From Rhodeus uyekii (taxonomy: Eukaryota > Chordata > Actinopteri > Cypriniformes > Acheilognathidae), in NCBI GenBank assembly GCA_037043235.1, contig JAWRVZ010000028.1, positions 237,001 to 301,000 of the forward strand: a stretch of DNA of 64,000 nt, given 5' to 3'. Position 1 is the stretch's first letter. Every line of letters begins with the position of its first letter. Of the stretch, positions 24,229-41,054 are shown one piece after another. The translations under genes were made by a program, and so were the position numbers. Under the pieces are notes generated by a model, which worked only from the letters and a program-made list of their open reading frames with translations, was not told the origin of the DNA and searched no databases.

Positions 24229-24385
24229 CGCGTTACTTTAAACCTTTATTTTGACACAATACAAATTCCGTAGCTTCACGAATGCTAGCCAGCTTCATTA
24301 AAGGGGCTGCGTTACCTGAGACTTTTATTTTGACACCAATAGAATTCCTTAGATACGCGTTTGTTAGCTGGTAGCTTCACTCAGG
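24229..24385. repeat. imperfect direct duplication upstream of cops5
   Basis: Two similar ~75-80-bp units (24229-24306, 24310-24385) share GCGTTAC, TTTATTTTGACAC, AATTCC, GCTAGC/GTTAGC and AGCTTCA. They lie 190-345 bp upstream of the cops5 start codon, in its probable promoter. Confidence 0.6.
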
Positions 24386-24574
24386 TTTGAGAGTTGTAGG
24401 TTTTTGAAAAGGGATACAACAGAAGGTTTGTTAATGATTTTTAAATGCTGCGTTTAAATGTTTAGATAAGCTAAACTCTTCATCTATTATCTAGTACTTT
24501 AAGCATCGTAAATTGCAAGAGGTATTTAAAATACTTCGTTGTAGTTCATCAGGACATAAAACCCGATTCTAGCT

Positions 24575-28434
<3,860 letters not shown>

Positions 28435-30187
28435 ACTTGGAAGGAACTAAAGTCAGACGACTTCACATGCTATGTTTCCATAGTTATATGTTCTTTCGTT
28501 ATGATTCAGCTTTGAAAGATTCAAAGCAATTCTCCTGTAGGAATATTTGCCTCATTTGTTTAAACAAAGAAATAAACGCTGTTCTGGTTTATTAGCTGAT
28601 GGACATCAAGTGTTTTTGCTTCATCCTTTCTTAACTTAATTTACTTGAAAACAGCTCAGCTTGTCTTAAAAATAAAGTCTTGTTTGAAATTCTAACTCGC
28701 ACAGCTCATCGTCAAAGCTGTCCTTTAGATCAAGACAAATGAGTTTTCCTTCCTGCCACATGTTACCAGACGTTTGAAATGCATTCTCCTATGGGTTCAG
28801 TGTGTAACACGGTACAGCACCATTCCCATTTCCCACAGCTTGTGTTGGGAGCTGAAATGGCAGTATTTTATTCACACACCCTAAAAACATTATATTTAAC
28901 ATGTTAACAAAAACCGCAGTCCTCCACAAGAGGTGATTTTCATATTTGCCAGTCATAGCATTACATAATGGAATAACAAACTCAACGGCCCAAAGATAAA
29001 CACAGCTTGGCATGGCCACAGCGCATCTGTCAGGAAGACCCTGTGCAGGTTGTCTCTGCGTTGTACACAATCCTTCAGGATTCTGAGCGTTACACTATGG
29101 CCTGTCACTGATGCATCACAGAAACATGAGCGTGATACAGTGGAGTCTATTCAGCACTGCGTGTCTGCTCTTTATCGCTGCAGACACTCAACGCCTGTGG
29201 TTTCATGGGTGCAAACGTGTCTGCATTTTCTTACAGACAACTGGGGTGACGTCATCCTCATGCACATTTTTGTACCCCACACCATGGTGCTAAATTTAAA
29301 ATGTTCCGAAAAGCAACAGTCTGTGCAATTTGTGGATTTTGGCCTGAAACTTTAGCAAGAAAGTGTTTTTTACGCTTGCAATGACAACCAATTTTATAGA
29401 GGATTAAATTAATTTAAAAATCACCATGCATAAGTTCTATATTTCACCCATTGGAATTACAAATGATCCTAATAATCATCACCAGATGAGCATTTTTAAA
29501 ACATGAAGGAAAGTAGAGTTGAGTGTATAAATGAGATGAGATATAACCCAAGGCTAAGCATATAACATTTTCCATGAGCGAACGAACATCAGCCAAATGC
29601 ATTAACTAATTTAAAGCTATGTTTTCTATGAGCAAGTCTTCTTAAATTACTTGAAATTCCACTTCATTTGCTGAACCCAAAGAAAATATTTTAAAATATT
29701 AATAATGGAGGATTTATGATAAATATGTGATTATGGGAATATAGCCAAGCGATGAGTACAAATAATCAGCAAAACAAGGACAATGTTGAACTAGCCTTTG
29801 GGACCAATGTCCTAAAGATATTTGGTAGCACTTGTGTTTTCTTTTACCTTATAATAATAATCTCAACAAGCACAGCAGTAAGGAGCTAAAACATGTTCAA
29901 TGCCCCAGAGGAGAGTCTGAAAAGGGGAGAACTCCCCCTCTACATCCCTAAACCAACCAAAGCAACATTTCCTTTCTGCCAAGTACTCTGCATGCATAAA
30001 TAGAAGCAAGTCACTCAGTCTCAGGAAGCACATTCCTCCACCGTATATAACAATACACGGGTCACCGCAATGCCTCTGTCTACAGGAGCCCACCACACTG
30101 ATATGCATTATTAGGGGCAGATTGGGGTGAGAGAGAGAGGAGAAATGAAGCTGATATACATGGTTTCTGATTTCAACTTGTAATTGC
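28435..30187. other. cops5 3' UTR and intergenic DNA
   Basis: The cops5 3' UTR probably ends near 28690. The rest has short open frames on both strands without domains. The 29860-30170 stretch is less AT-rich (CCTTTCTGCCAAGTACTCTG and similar), and could be regulatory, but nothing specific was recognised. Confidence 0.4.
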
Positions 30188-30191
30188 TTAA

Positions 30192-30494
30192 AGGGATAGT
30201 TCCCCCAAAAAATCATTTACTCACCCTCAAGTTCTTCCAAACAACTTCTGCAGAAACACAAAAGATATTTTGAATATTGTCGGTAACCAAACAGCTGATG
30301 GACCCCCATTGACTCCCATTGCATGTAAATAAATATGTACTACAGACGTCAATGGGGTCCATCAACTGTTTGGTTACTGACATTATTCACAATGTCTTCT
30401 TTTGTGTTTCTGCAGAAGAAAGTCATATAGGTTTGGAACAACTTGAGGGTGAGTAAATAGTTACAGAATTTTTATTTTTAGGGGAACTATCCCT
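30192..30494. mobile_element. MITE with AGGGATAGTTC ends and TTAA duplication
   Basis: Termini AGGGATAGTTC / GAACTATCCCT, flanked by TTAA at 30188-30191 and 30495-30498. Subterminal CATTTACTCACCCTCAAGTT is matched by the inverse AACTTGAGGGTGAGTAAAT. No coding capacity. Relatives are at 19093, 14335 and, as a scrap, 53565-53745. Confidence 0.8.
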
Positions 30495-30919
30495 TTAATG
30501 GTCTTGTCTACTCTAAGCTTCAATTAAATCTTTTTAAGTGTGTCATTTTGTTTATAAAAAAATCACTTTGTGGCTTCGTTTTTGCCTTCTCAGACAAATA
30601 TAGTGTTAATTTATTTGACATAAATATTCAAATAAAGTTTACATCGATTTAAAATTCGTTTATATTATTAATTTAATGAATGAATCAAGTTAATTCAAAT
30701 AATGAATCACTAAACAATTTATTAATTAGCCTATATATATAACAAAACAACATCATTAAATACATTCTTTCACATTTACATCGAGAAGCAGTACAAGCGG
30801 TAAACATCGTGCTCTAAAGTCTACATAGAATTAAAAAAAAAATTAAAAAAGTACAACTTGTCACCATATGTGTTGAGAATGTCGTGCGGAAACAACTCTG
30901 GCGCGTGCAAACTGATCTT

Positions 30920-31061
30920 GCGCTCGCGTCGCGTCGCGTCGCGTCGCCATGACAACTTCAGCTCTCCCTTCCTAAACAAAGCCGAGACAAGAGGAAAAAC
31001 GAAAGACAGTACAACCGCAGAAACACTTTACGACAGTTTATACACAACATTGGTGCATTAA
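30920..31061 (+). promoter_or_regulatory. ppp1r42: ppp1r42 promoter/first exon with X-box-like site
   Basis: A CpG-rich patch with four GCGTC repeats ends in GTCGCCATGACAAC (30943-30956), which fits the RFX X-box (GTNRCC, 0-3 nt, RGYAAC) except one base. Downstream, sequence to 31061 ends at a donor (TTAAG then GTAAGATT), giving a likely non-coding first exon that splices to 31956. Confidence 0.6.
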
Positions 31062-31962
31062 GGTAAGATTACTATAGCTTCTGCTACTGTATAGACTATT
31101 AACGAGTGACTTAATTTATACTCTTTACATGCCAAAAGTGGCCTAAGTCGCTTGTCATTGTTTATTAGAAATAAGTGCTCATTTGTGTGTATAGCAATAT
31201 TGTTAAATACACTGCAATATATTATAATGATTGGCAAACTGCCATGATCATCCAGTCCCTGGAGTGTAACCACAGAAAGATATTGATTTGAAGAGGCTGT
31301 CCATGTCATCTCCCAATACTCTGTTGCACTGAGATCAAGTGTAAACCCGACCTGCTGTCATGTGTTGATGTATGTATTCCCTTTACTTCTGTTCTATCCT
31401 CTGTGGTTGACAAGACCATATAGAGAGAAGACTCGGCATAGGGAATACAATATCATCCAAGGTCTTTCCAAGGAAGTCTCTCTGGTAAGGTGTTTTATAG
31501 AACACAACATGCAGGGAAAAGCTCACTTGTACGTCTCAAGGGTATTGGCTTGTTTTGTTTTTTATTCAATGGATCTCCATTTATGATAATCTAAGGTGAT
31601 GTCTATCTCACCTTTGGCCTCGATCTCACTGTTCAAAAATAATATGTAATTTTGACATCAAAGGTATGTGGGTCAATTGATTATACTGTCTCTAAAGTAG
31701 ATATAATCAAAGAAATAATGGTCACCACATCTATTATTCCTTTCAAAAACCTGTTTAAAATCAATAGAGGTCAAAAACTTAGGACAGGATTCTGTGTTTA
31801 CAGCCTCAGTACTACTGCCCTAGTACTCTAAAGTATATTTCATCATATGTTCTTGCATTGCTTTTTGTGTTTTTGTCTCTAATAAATCTTCTTATTCCCT
31901 TGACATGCTGTGCTGAGAATGAGAAAAATCTATTCTGTTAAATTTTTGCACACAGAGTTATT

Positions 31963-34900
31963 ATGGTCCGACTGACAGTGCATCTGATCGCAAAATCAAA
32001 CAATCGATCAAAAACCTGCAAAAACCTCGAGCAGTATCTGAAGAAATTGACCCATCTCAACTTTTCAAACAAAAGTATAGAGGACATTGTAAGTTTCAAG
32101 GTCAAATGTATTCAAATTCTAGTTTGCATTAAACTAAATATTACACTACCAACAAAAAGTCTGGGGTCAGTATATGATTTTTTTTATTTATTAATATTTT
32201 TATTCACCATATATGCATTAAATTGATTAAAAGTGACATTAAAAAGACTAACATTATTACACAAAAATCTATTTCAAATAATTGCTGTTCTTTTGAACAC
32301 ATTTCATCCATATTCATCAAAGAATCTTGAAAAATATCATTATTTCCACAAAAATGTTTTGCGGCACAACTTTTCAAAATTGATAATAATAAGAAATGTT
32401 TCTCAAACAACATATCAGAATGATTTCTGAAGGATCATGTGACTAAAGATTGGAGTGATGATGCTGCAAATTCAGCATTGACATCAGAGAAATAAATTAC
32501 ATTTAAAAATATATGGAAATAGAAAACAACTATTTTAAATTGTAATAATATTTCACAATATTACTGTTTTTACTGTGTGATAAACGCAGCCTTGGCGAGC
32601 ATACAAGATATTCAAAATATATCGAAACGGCAGTATATTGTTATTGTTTATTGATTTTTTTCCCCTCTTTAATAAACAGGATGATCTATCGATGTGCAGA
32701 AACCTTACAGTCCTTTACCTTTATGACAACCAAATATCACAAATCTGCAATTTGGGATTTGCCTCAAACCTTACACATTTATACATGCAAAATAACCACA
32801 TATCTTGCATAGAGAACCTCTCATCTCTACATAACCTCTCCAAATTGTAAGTACATGAAACTGCAAGCATATTTATTATTTCTCAATCACATTCCTGCTT
32901 GCATTGAAATGAAGTAAGACATTAATATTTTATTGTAGCCTACTAATGTTTCTGTATTTGAGGTTCTTGGGAGGAAACAGCATCACTGTGGTGGAGGGAT
33001 TAGAGGAGTTGAGAAGCCTGAAGGAGCTGCATGTGGAAGGTCAGAGACTACCCCGTGGAGAAAAGCTGGTCTTTGACCCCCGTTCCATTTCTAGCCTCTC
33101 CGTGAGTTTACGTTTCCTTTAGTTTCTTTAAAATTCACCTCAGTGATGAAGAGCCTTAGATTGTTTCATGATATCTTCAATCCAGTGCACTTATATTCAT
33201 ATTGACATGCGCTGAAGCATCTTGTGAGTTTGTTCAGAATCAGAAGAGAAGCCTACGACTCATGAACCAAGATGTGTATCAAAGCAGTTCTGTGCAAAAT
33301 TTGATGAGGGTAAAAGAGGTCTCTGTGGCTGCCTCCTTGTCTGACAAATCAACAGGGAGTGTTTACCGCCCAGGCAATGGGAAAACAAACCGAAAAGTCG
33401 AGAATTTTGTTTATTTTGATAATTAATGAAATTGCAAGTATAAGTGCACCCAATTTTTCCCTCGGAAAAAAAAATCCTAAATGCTCTCCTTTTACTAACA
33501 CGGTGAAATCTTCATTGATTCACTAGAAGTGGAATTGGTTTCAAATTTAAAGTGCATTAATAATAACATGAATATTATTTATCATTCTTTCAGGAAACTC
33601 TGTGCATTTTAAATATCTGCAAAAATAATATTGATGAGATATGCAACTTGGCCCCACTCAGAAATCTGACCCATCTTTACGCTGCTGATAACCAGATACA
33701 GGACATACAGGTAAATATGATTTTTTATTTTTCCATATAAAATATACTTTAAAAGAATGTTTCATTTTATAAGTACAATAAAAGTTTCATTTAGCAATTT
33801 TTGTTCTGTTTAAATACGACAAAATTTTATGTTGCTATGAAGCGTCAAATAATGGAGGGAAAGTAGTGCAAAAACCTAATCCTACAAATCCTTCCAACAG
33901 TCTCCAGACTTGCACAGGCTCAGAATTATTCAACAAATTAGCGGGCCGGTCCCCAAGGACAGCTTCTGCTGACAATTTAAACAACCACAAGTTTTCCTCC
34001 TTCCTTAGTGAACAGATTTTCCTCTGAAATACACTCAGTGCCCCTTATACCATTTGAGGCAAACATTTAGTGAAACCTAAGCAGAAAAGTAACCTATTCT
34101 GGAAAATAGATTTTCCAACCTATCAATATCACGCATTCAGTGACCAAAAAGATTGGTGCAGGAACACTTTCCGAACTCTGTCGTAGAGTAACGAGTAAAA
34201 AAACCTTGTCAAGCACCTCGCTAACTTTGTCCAACAGCACAAAAGACAATTCTCTCAGCAACTGCCACCGATAATAGTGATCTATGTGTCAGAGGAAGCT
34301 TTCATGTTTAGCAGATATCTCCTTTAATTTATACAACCCCTTTGCCACTATTGATTCAGTGGCGACAGCACCCAAAGGATCAATTCCTCCCTTACGCAGT
34401 TCGGTCCAATTCCAGAGGAAACATTATAGATTTTTAAAATAGATTATGACAGGCAGTCAGCCGAGTGACAAATGGGTACTGCAGAGGCTGTTAGTGGCGC
34501 ACGGCCAGACAGTGCAGATAGGGATCGAAGCGCTGGTCAAATACAGGTTCATAACTGGCCATCATTAACCCAGTGTGGGGCTGGAAGGAGCCCAGTCAGA
34601 AGTGCATTCAGCACTCCCGCGCATGGGAGGGCAATTTGGCGCTGGGCAGTTCCCAGCCAAGCCCTCAGAGTGACAGACCTGACACGATCATTTATCAAAG
34701 CCTGAGAGCGCACGGCTCGCTGGGGTCCCGCTAGAGCTGATTGCACGCGGACTGAAAAGTGGAAGCACTTTAGTTGAGACAGGAAGGCAATGAACAATCA
34801 GAGCGTGTCCAGAGAGTATTCATATTTCCAGCCTGGATTAATGTGTCCTTAGATAAACATACACTGCAGGCAACATGCTTGAGGACTACTGCCCAGGGGA

Positions 34901-37023
34901 ACTTGTTAGTCACACAGTCCGAGTAGCAGTATTTATTAAAACAAGCTGATGTCTTGTTTATACTTTTTTGCCCTCCAAATTTTTGCCTTCTTTTGTTTTT
35001 TATGCTTGATTATTTTTAACCATAGACATCTTCTGTTAAAACTTCAACATCTCTTCAGTGTTCTCTAACACATCCAGGATGCAAGATGTTACTGTCCTTT
35101 ACTCTGTCTACTGATGATTTTATTTTAAATTGATTAAGAGTCAAATGTAATGCCTTTATTGAAACTTTCAGGTGCTAGAGACCGTGTTCAGCCAATGGTC
35201 TCAACTGCGGCTACTGGATCTGAGTAGAAATCCTGTGTGTCACAAACCTAAATTCAGGGACAGACTAATAACAGTCTGCAAAATTCTAGGTGAGAACTAG
35301 TGCTTGTGAATATGTTATTTAAAGAGTAATTTAAAATGTAATTATTTATGAAAGAATCACTGACCTTCTAAATGGCCTTTATTATGCAATTTATTTATTT
35401 TCAATTCTTATCATTTTTCTATTATTTTATGTATTTAATGTATTACTTTTAATGACACTAAAATTAATTTTAATTACAGTTATTTTAATAAAAGTTATTT
35501 TTATTGGTGGTGTGGTTTGAATTTTGTGTAATTATTTAGTTGGTGAAATTATGCACATAAACTGTATTTATTTCTTGATATTTAGAGGACCTCAATGGAA
35601 AACAAATAAATGAGTTGTCGAGGCAGTTTCTAATCAACTGGAAAGCATCAAAAGATGCAAAGAAGAAACTAGAGGATGAAAAAGACATCAATGGACAAAT
35701 CACAAATCCACTTACAAGTATGAATATTTGCTGTTATTTATGTGTGTCTGTGTCATTGTTTACATTACTTAATTAATTAATTATATAGAGGATTAAATGT
35801 TAGATATATTATTTGTATAATTTGCATTACTAATAAAATAGGGCCCTAACATGTGACCATAATCGCATTCAAATTGACTAAATTTCTTTGAGTGCATTGC
35901 AATAAAATTGTCATGTTGTTCTTTACAGTTTATATTAACAGTAATTGACATTATCCAAGAGATTATTTTTTTTGCTATTACTGTAATGCATTTCTCTTAG
36001 CATCATTTATTTACATTCCACTATTATAGATCATCAGCATGTGGCCTTACATCACTTATGTCAATGTGTGACTAACCCGTGTTTTGCTAGCTGATATTCA
36101 CAGGGGCCCCCAACATCTCTTTGCCCATGACCGCAGTAGTGCTCTGAGTAACCCGGCAGAGTTTGGGGAGCCCAGCATTACATTTCGGACAGACCAAGAT
36201 CAAGCAGACATCAGAGGAAGAAGGTATGAACAACTGAAATTTCTATTATACTATTATTCTATTTAAATGTCTAAAAAAATATCTAAAATACTTTCAACTC
36301 ATCTTCTATTAAAAAAGGGAAATAAATTCTTAGTTAAAAGCTATCAATGTAAAGTTGCATGTAACTACTCATTTGTTGCCCTCAGACATGCTGGATAAAT
36401 GCCTGTTGTTTGTCAAGTTGTATGACTTATTTTCCCCACCCATGCACATAAACAGAGTTCTCCTTTAGAACTGGCCTGAGGTTAACACAGTTCTGTGCTG
36501 TGTAATATGACATCATCTTATATACACAAATCATACCCATGTGATGTCTCACATTTTAAATATGCTAATCCTATCGCTTATCATATCAGTTCCTTTATCA
36601 GTTTGTGGACTCGCAGAAGGGATTTGTTAATGTAACTACAATAAATATAAACTGTTTTTGTACTTTTAAGAAAAAACTGTAGTAAGCAAGAGAGTAATAA
36701 GAATGATAATGCTGAATGACAGTTGTTTAAAGCCCTAATTAGCTGTTTTCTATGTTACAGGGGTCCAGTAACAGCAGGATTTTTAATGATAATTTATATA
36801 AGCATATTTTAGACGTGTGTGTAAGGTTTTTATTGTTATTGGCTATTTGTACTATTAGCTTTTCACTATTTTGACGATTAACACAAAATAAAAAGCATGA
36901 ACATCAAGAAATAGTGTTTACATATTGTAATTTATGACATTTTATTTATTTAATTCATGAATGATCTGGTGTTTTTGCAGGTCAAGAGGGCTAAATATTC
37001 CAATGCGAAGTGGCAGACTCTGA
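31963..37023 (+). CDS. ppp1r42: protein phosphatase 1 regulatory subunit 42 (LRRC67)
   Basis: Leucine-rich-repeat protein that binds PP1 and gamma-tubulin and acts at centrosomes and basal bodies, strongest in testis. Coding exons: 31963-32088, 32680-32846, 32963-33101, 33594-33710, 35172-35289, 35586-35717, 36091-36223, 36981-37023; phases agree and give 324 aa. The start MVRLTVHLIA matches human. SDS22-like LRRs of 22 residues run through about residues 25-200 (LTVLYLYDNQIS, LTHLYMQNNHIS, KLFLGGNSIT, CILNICKNNID, LTHLYAADNQIQ, LRLLDLSRNPV). The LRR cap is followed by QFLINWKASKDAKKK and a fish-specific tail ending RSGRL. The exon 1 splice acceptor is at 31955. Confidence 0.95.
32142..32600. 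repeat. degenerate CACTAC-family MITE in ppp1r42 intron
   Basis: The left end CACTACCAACAAAAAGTCTG with GGGTC is clear. The body contains GGATCATGTGAC and AATTCAGCATTGACATCA, words shared with other family copies. The right end is not clear. Confidence 0.5.
33850..34960. other. atypical GC-richer block in ppp1r42 intron, candidate enhancer
   Basis: About 1.1 kb of less AT-rich, non-repetitive sequence in an otherwise AT-rich intron. It has short open frames in both directions, none with a domain or splice signals. Sequence such as AATGAACAATCAGAG (SOX-like) and CTGGATTAATG (homeodomain-like) is present. It may be conserved non-coding DNA; this is inferred from composition only. Confidence 0.35.
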
Positions 37024-38540
37024 AAATCTGAAACTGCTGATTTAAAATCCTTTATCTACATCCTTTTGGCTTTATAAAAGTCAATTGCTCACATACACAT
37101 TTAGCTTGTCATCTGTGTGTTGACTTTTCCTAAATACTTTCAATAAAGTGAGTCTTCAGCTCTGCCACTTATATAAAATGTGAATTTCTGAGCAGGTTCA
37201 CCAGAATGCACAGAATGAATCTTGACAAGTGTTTTGCACTGCCTATATCTTTAAATTCTATTTCAAATTCTTAAATATTTGTTTATGTGTTTGTTTGTAA
37301 TAAATTGACTTTGCAACATGTTTAAGTATTTTTTAATATCATCATGTTTTGTACATCATTCTTCAGGATAAGGACATACAGGTATTAGTAACATTATTGT
37401 TCATTAAATAGAGAAATTGTTTTAATTTTCCCAGTTAGAATAGGTCATTTTAAAAACAAAATCTAAAAAATTAGATTTTATTTCCCATTGGAAATTCACT
37501 GTGAAATCTAGTTTAATTCTCTAAAAAGTTTGATAATGCTGTCTAATAATGATCATTTTTGTTTCATGTTTCTTATATTTATTTTATTACTCTGATCAAA
37601 TATGGAGTATTTTAACAAATGCACGCTTTTAAATTACTTTAACTTACATTCAGAGCTGATCATATCAATTAGATTCTTAGCTACACATTTTTCGAGTGAA
37701 GATTTTTTTCAATTTAAACATTATAGCAGATTTATCAACATCATGGACACTGCGTTCTAGACTGGACCGGTAAATGAATATGAAATATAAAACTGATTTT
37801 ATAATAACGTTTAGACCTATAGATTGCGGTGAGAGCAGTAATCCACGAATGTAATTTCTGCATATTTGTAGTCTAATATCTACACCAGGGTATAACCTCT
37901 GAAAGATGTAGAGTAATTAGACGGAGAAGCTTACTTAACCTCATTTGCTCTGCTTCATAATTATTAGCCTGGGGGCAATACTGTTACTTCATCCTTACAA
38001 AAACAATGTTTATTAAGAACAGTCTCAGATATACATGTTATGAATAATTCCATTCATTAATTCTCCCACATCTCCGTTTGCGGAAAACAGAATGATTAAT
38101 TTGGGAGTCTCACAAGAATTTCCTCAAGCATGCCAGTTGATTGCAGTGTTTAGAGTTTATTTATTGGCTTTGTCCCAGGAAATGAAGCTGATGTATGCGG
38201 TTCAAAATTACAATATCGATATGCCTTTTTAAAATGTTAAAGTAGACCTATGATAATCGAATTGTCCATGCAACGATCTGTTCGCCAGTATGAAAATTAA
38301 TATATTGTTGAATGGTCGGGTATGACAAAGTACATATATTTTCAAGGGGATATGAGAATATATATATTTTTTTAATAAACAATATTTTTTTATGTAATGT
38401 TCTGAAGTTGTGGTTCACAAAGTAACTCCGGGAGGACCAAAAATCCTGCCTCTGGCGTCTGAAAATGGACTGCTCCCTCCTACCGACCGATGCGAGCACG
38501 GCTCCAGTTGCCAGAGTTTTTAAGGCTTTTGATTAATTAC
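37024..38540. other. ppp1r42 3' UTR and tcf24 upstream region
   Basis: Polyadenylation signals AATAAA lie near 37142 and 37300. 37880-38180 has many TAATTA/ATTAAT words in otherwise varied, non-repetitive sequence and may be a conserved regulatory element upstream of tcf24. No exon seen before about 38540. Confidence 0.4.
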
Positions 38541-38559
38541 ACCGGAGTGAAACACTTGT

Positions 38560-38807
38560 CAGCTCTTTGTGTTGCCCGATAAATTAGAGGCTCGTGAGAC
38601 TTTACGCAGTCATTCAGGTGAGGACACTGCGTGTGCGCGGACTTACAGCCTATCCGTACACGACCTATTTACGCGCAGCTCCACGACTGGTTATATACTT
38701 TCACAACGAGAAAGGGACTATTATTTTACAACGGTATTTTTGCCGAGCTGTGGAGGCTTTCATGCCTTGATGTGTGTTTCCTAGGACAGCACTAAACGAT
38801 AATACAG
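38560..38807 (+). other. tcf24: non-coding first exon of tcf24
   Basis: CpG-containing sequence ends at a donor (AATACAG then GTATGT, exon end 38807). It pairs with the acceptor (CAACCAG) at 39075, just upstream of the tcf24 start. The 5' limit is inferred. Confidence 0.5.
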
Positions 38808-39093
38808 GTATGTCTATTACATTTCAGTAACTTCTCATGACAATGTACTTTTACAAGTCAACTTAAAGTGTTGTATTAAGAACGTATGCTCTCGGCTGAT
38901 ATGATGTACCTAAATTATAAACACTTCTATTCGGCTGTTTTATTTCTTTGACATTAAACGACTCATACTGGACATTAGATTATTGTGCTCAGTATTTGTT
39001 ATTATTTTATCAGTATTTGTGTAAATGTGCCCGTTCGCCTATTTAAGTGTGTATTTTAACGTACTATTTCAACCAGGTTAAGAAGCGATTTCC

Positions 39094-39841
39094 ATGGTTG
39101 GAAGACAGTCGATCCGTATGGATGGCACTGGTTCTGTGACAGTCATGGATGACAGTCCCGCATCAAGCCCCAACTCGAGCCCCAGTCCCGACACGCTCTC
39201 AGCGGACAGCCGGCGCGCAGAGGCCCTGTCTCGCTCCAGGGTGGTCCCGTCTAGCGTCCTCGGTGGCAGAGGGAGACCCGCAGCAGCCAATGCAGCGCGC
39301 GAGAGGAGTCGCGTGCAGACGCTCAGGCATGCGTTCCTCGAGCTGCAGAGAACATTACCGTCGGTGCCACCGGACACCAAACTGTCCAAACTCGACGTCT
39401 TGATTTTGGCGACTACATATATAGCGCATTTAACGAGAACATTGCAAGAAGAGGGTATGGAAGAGGACAACACAAAACAAACTGAAGCTTTGAACTCAAT
39501 TAAAGGCGATGGCTACTTACATCCTGTAAAAGTAAGTTCTGGTCAATTTTGTTGTCTATTATTGGCCTTTTATAGCCTATTTAAGCCTCGAAATATTGGC
39601 GATTTCTACACATTTTGAAGTTTTTGAATAGGCTATTTAAGGTTGAGGTTTAGTACTTGCAAATATCCATTTTACGCGTAGCAAGTCATGCTATGAAACA
39701 GTTGAACAAATGTTTGTATTCATCGTTTTTGTCTTTCAGAAATGGCCAATGCGTTCAAGATTATATATCGGTGCCACCGGCCAGTTCCTGGGTAACTCGA
39801 ATGAAAATCAAGGGGCATCTTCATCATCGTCTCAAACATAG
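39094..39841 (+). CDS. tcf24: transcription factor 24 (bHLH)
   Basis: Class II basic helix-loop-helix factor, presumed to act as a heterodimer on E-boxes in the nucleus; function little known. Two coding exons, 39094-39531 and 39740-39841, phase 0, 179 aa. The bHLH spans about residues 62-116: basic region NAARERSRVQTLR (E70, R71, R73), helix 1 AFLELQRTLP, loop SVPPDTKLSK, helix 2 LDVLILATTYIAHLTRTL. After it, GDGYLHPVKKWPMRSRLYIG is the family's conserved C-terminal box, formed across the splice junction. The N-terminus is Ser/Pro-rich. A second ATG at codon 9 (39118) could be the true start. A polyadenylation signal lies near 39885. Confidence 0.96.
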
Positions 39842-41054
39842 CTTAGATTATTTGCACAAAAGATTTTTGGAAGTAATGTATAAATAAAAAATGAAGGTTA
39901 TTATTTTTTATTTTGTTGTTCATAAATTGTTCGGTTGCAGCCGGTAAAAAAAAAAATGTTTTACGCGGCAAATGAACATAATTCGTTGAACTGGTTATCA
40001 TTCTGTCGCCACACAGACAGTTGAATAATTGTGCATATTAATATATCCTAATTATTTCAAATATGTAAATAAGATTTAAATATTAAATATTGTGTTTGTT
40101 TGTTTTTTACTGTAGGTTTCTCCTCAGACTTCTGTAGCTATTTGCAGTTCTGTAAATTCCATGTGTTTGGTTATAATGAGATGTCATGCACTTTCTGTTA
40201 CAACATTTGCACTAAATGCATGTGTGAATAACAACATTCGTCTTGTGAAGTGGTCTGTCAGAATCGCAACAATAGCATCACCATCCCCTTTTCTCCTTCC
40301 TTCCTGCTTTTCATGTGATTGTGAGTACATGTGGAATAATAAATAAAATAATTAACTAAACTAAAATTACACTGATCTCAAGTTTGTTATTATTATTATT
40401 ATTATTTTTAGCGACGTTTTTTCTAAACTAAATCACAATATGTAATATACTGTGTTCCAACAGGAACTTACCTTGTTGAAAATATATATAAATATCACAT
40501 ATTTAATAAATTTTTATATTTAGCCTTCATTTGCAATTACAGTCTTCATTTACTTATATATCTCATGCAATGGCAACAAGCTGTGAAATGGCTCATGGAA
40601 ACATTAAAGAACCCATAAAGCTCTTAATTATGACAAAAAAACTGAAAATTTTTGGGAAGCAAGGAATAATGTTAACCCTTAAAAAAGAATAGAATATGGA
40701 ATATAGAATATAGACCATATTGTACTATTGATGTAAATATGTAGGCTATGGCTGAATGGATAATTCTTTATCGTAATTGTGAATATTTTTATCAAACGGG
40801 GTTCTGATTTTTTTAAAGAAGAAATTATATATAATATATTACATAGCTTATATATATATACTACTGAGTACTTCAGGTTTGAGGGTTAAGGTGACATGCC
40901 TACATTCAATAAGCAAGCTTATTTCTTTAAAGAAATTAAATTCCAAAATTAATTTCATAAAACTTTGTTGAGAGTGCTATTAATATAAAGTGTCATAAAC
41001 GTATACAAGGGTTAAACAGTTTCAGTCGATTTTGTCATCACTCTATCTAGCACA
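39842..41054. other. intergenic between tcf24 and the snoRNA host
   Basis: AT-rich, with no exon, RNA gene or well-bounded repeat recognised. Confidence 0.5.

Noticed and set aside
29050..29355. 101-aa ORF downstream of cops5
   Set aside because: No homology, no splice or promoter context, and codons look random.
33202..33426. 74-aa ORF in a ppp1r42 intron
   Set aside because: No splice signals that keep frame, no LRR pattern, and exons 4 and 5 join properly without it.
34472..34797. Overlapping ORFs on both strands in ppp1r42 intron 5
   Set aside because: They exist because the block is less AT-rich; no domains, no splice sites that fit.
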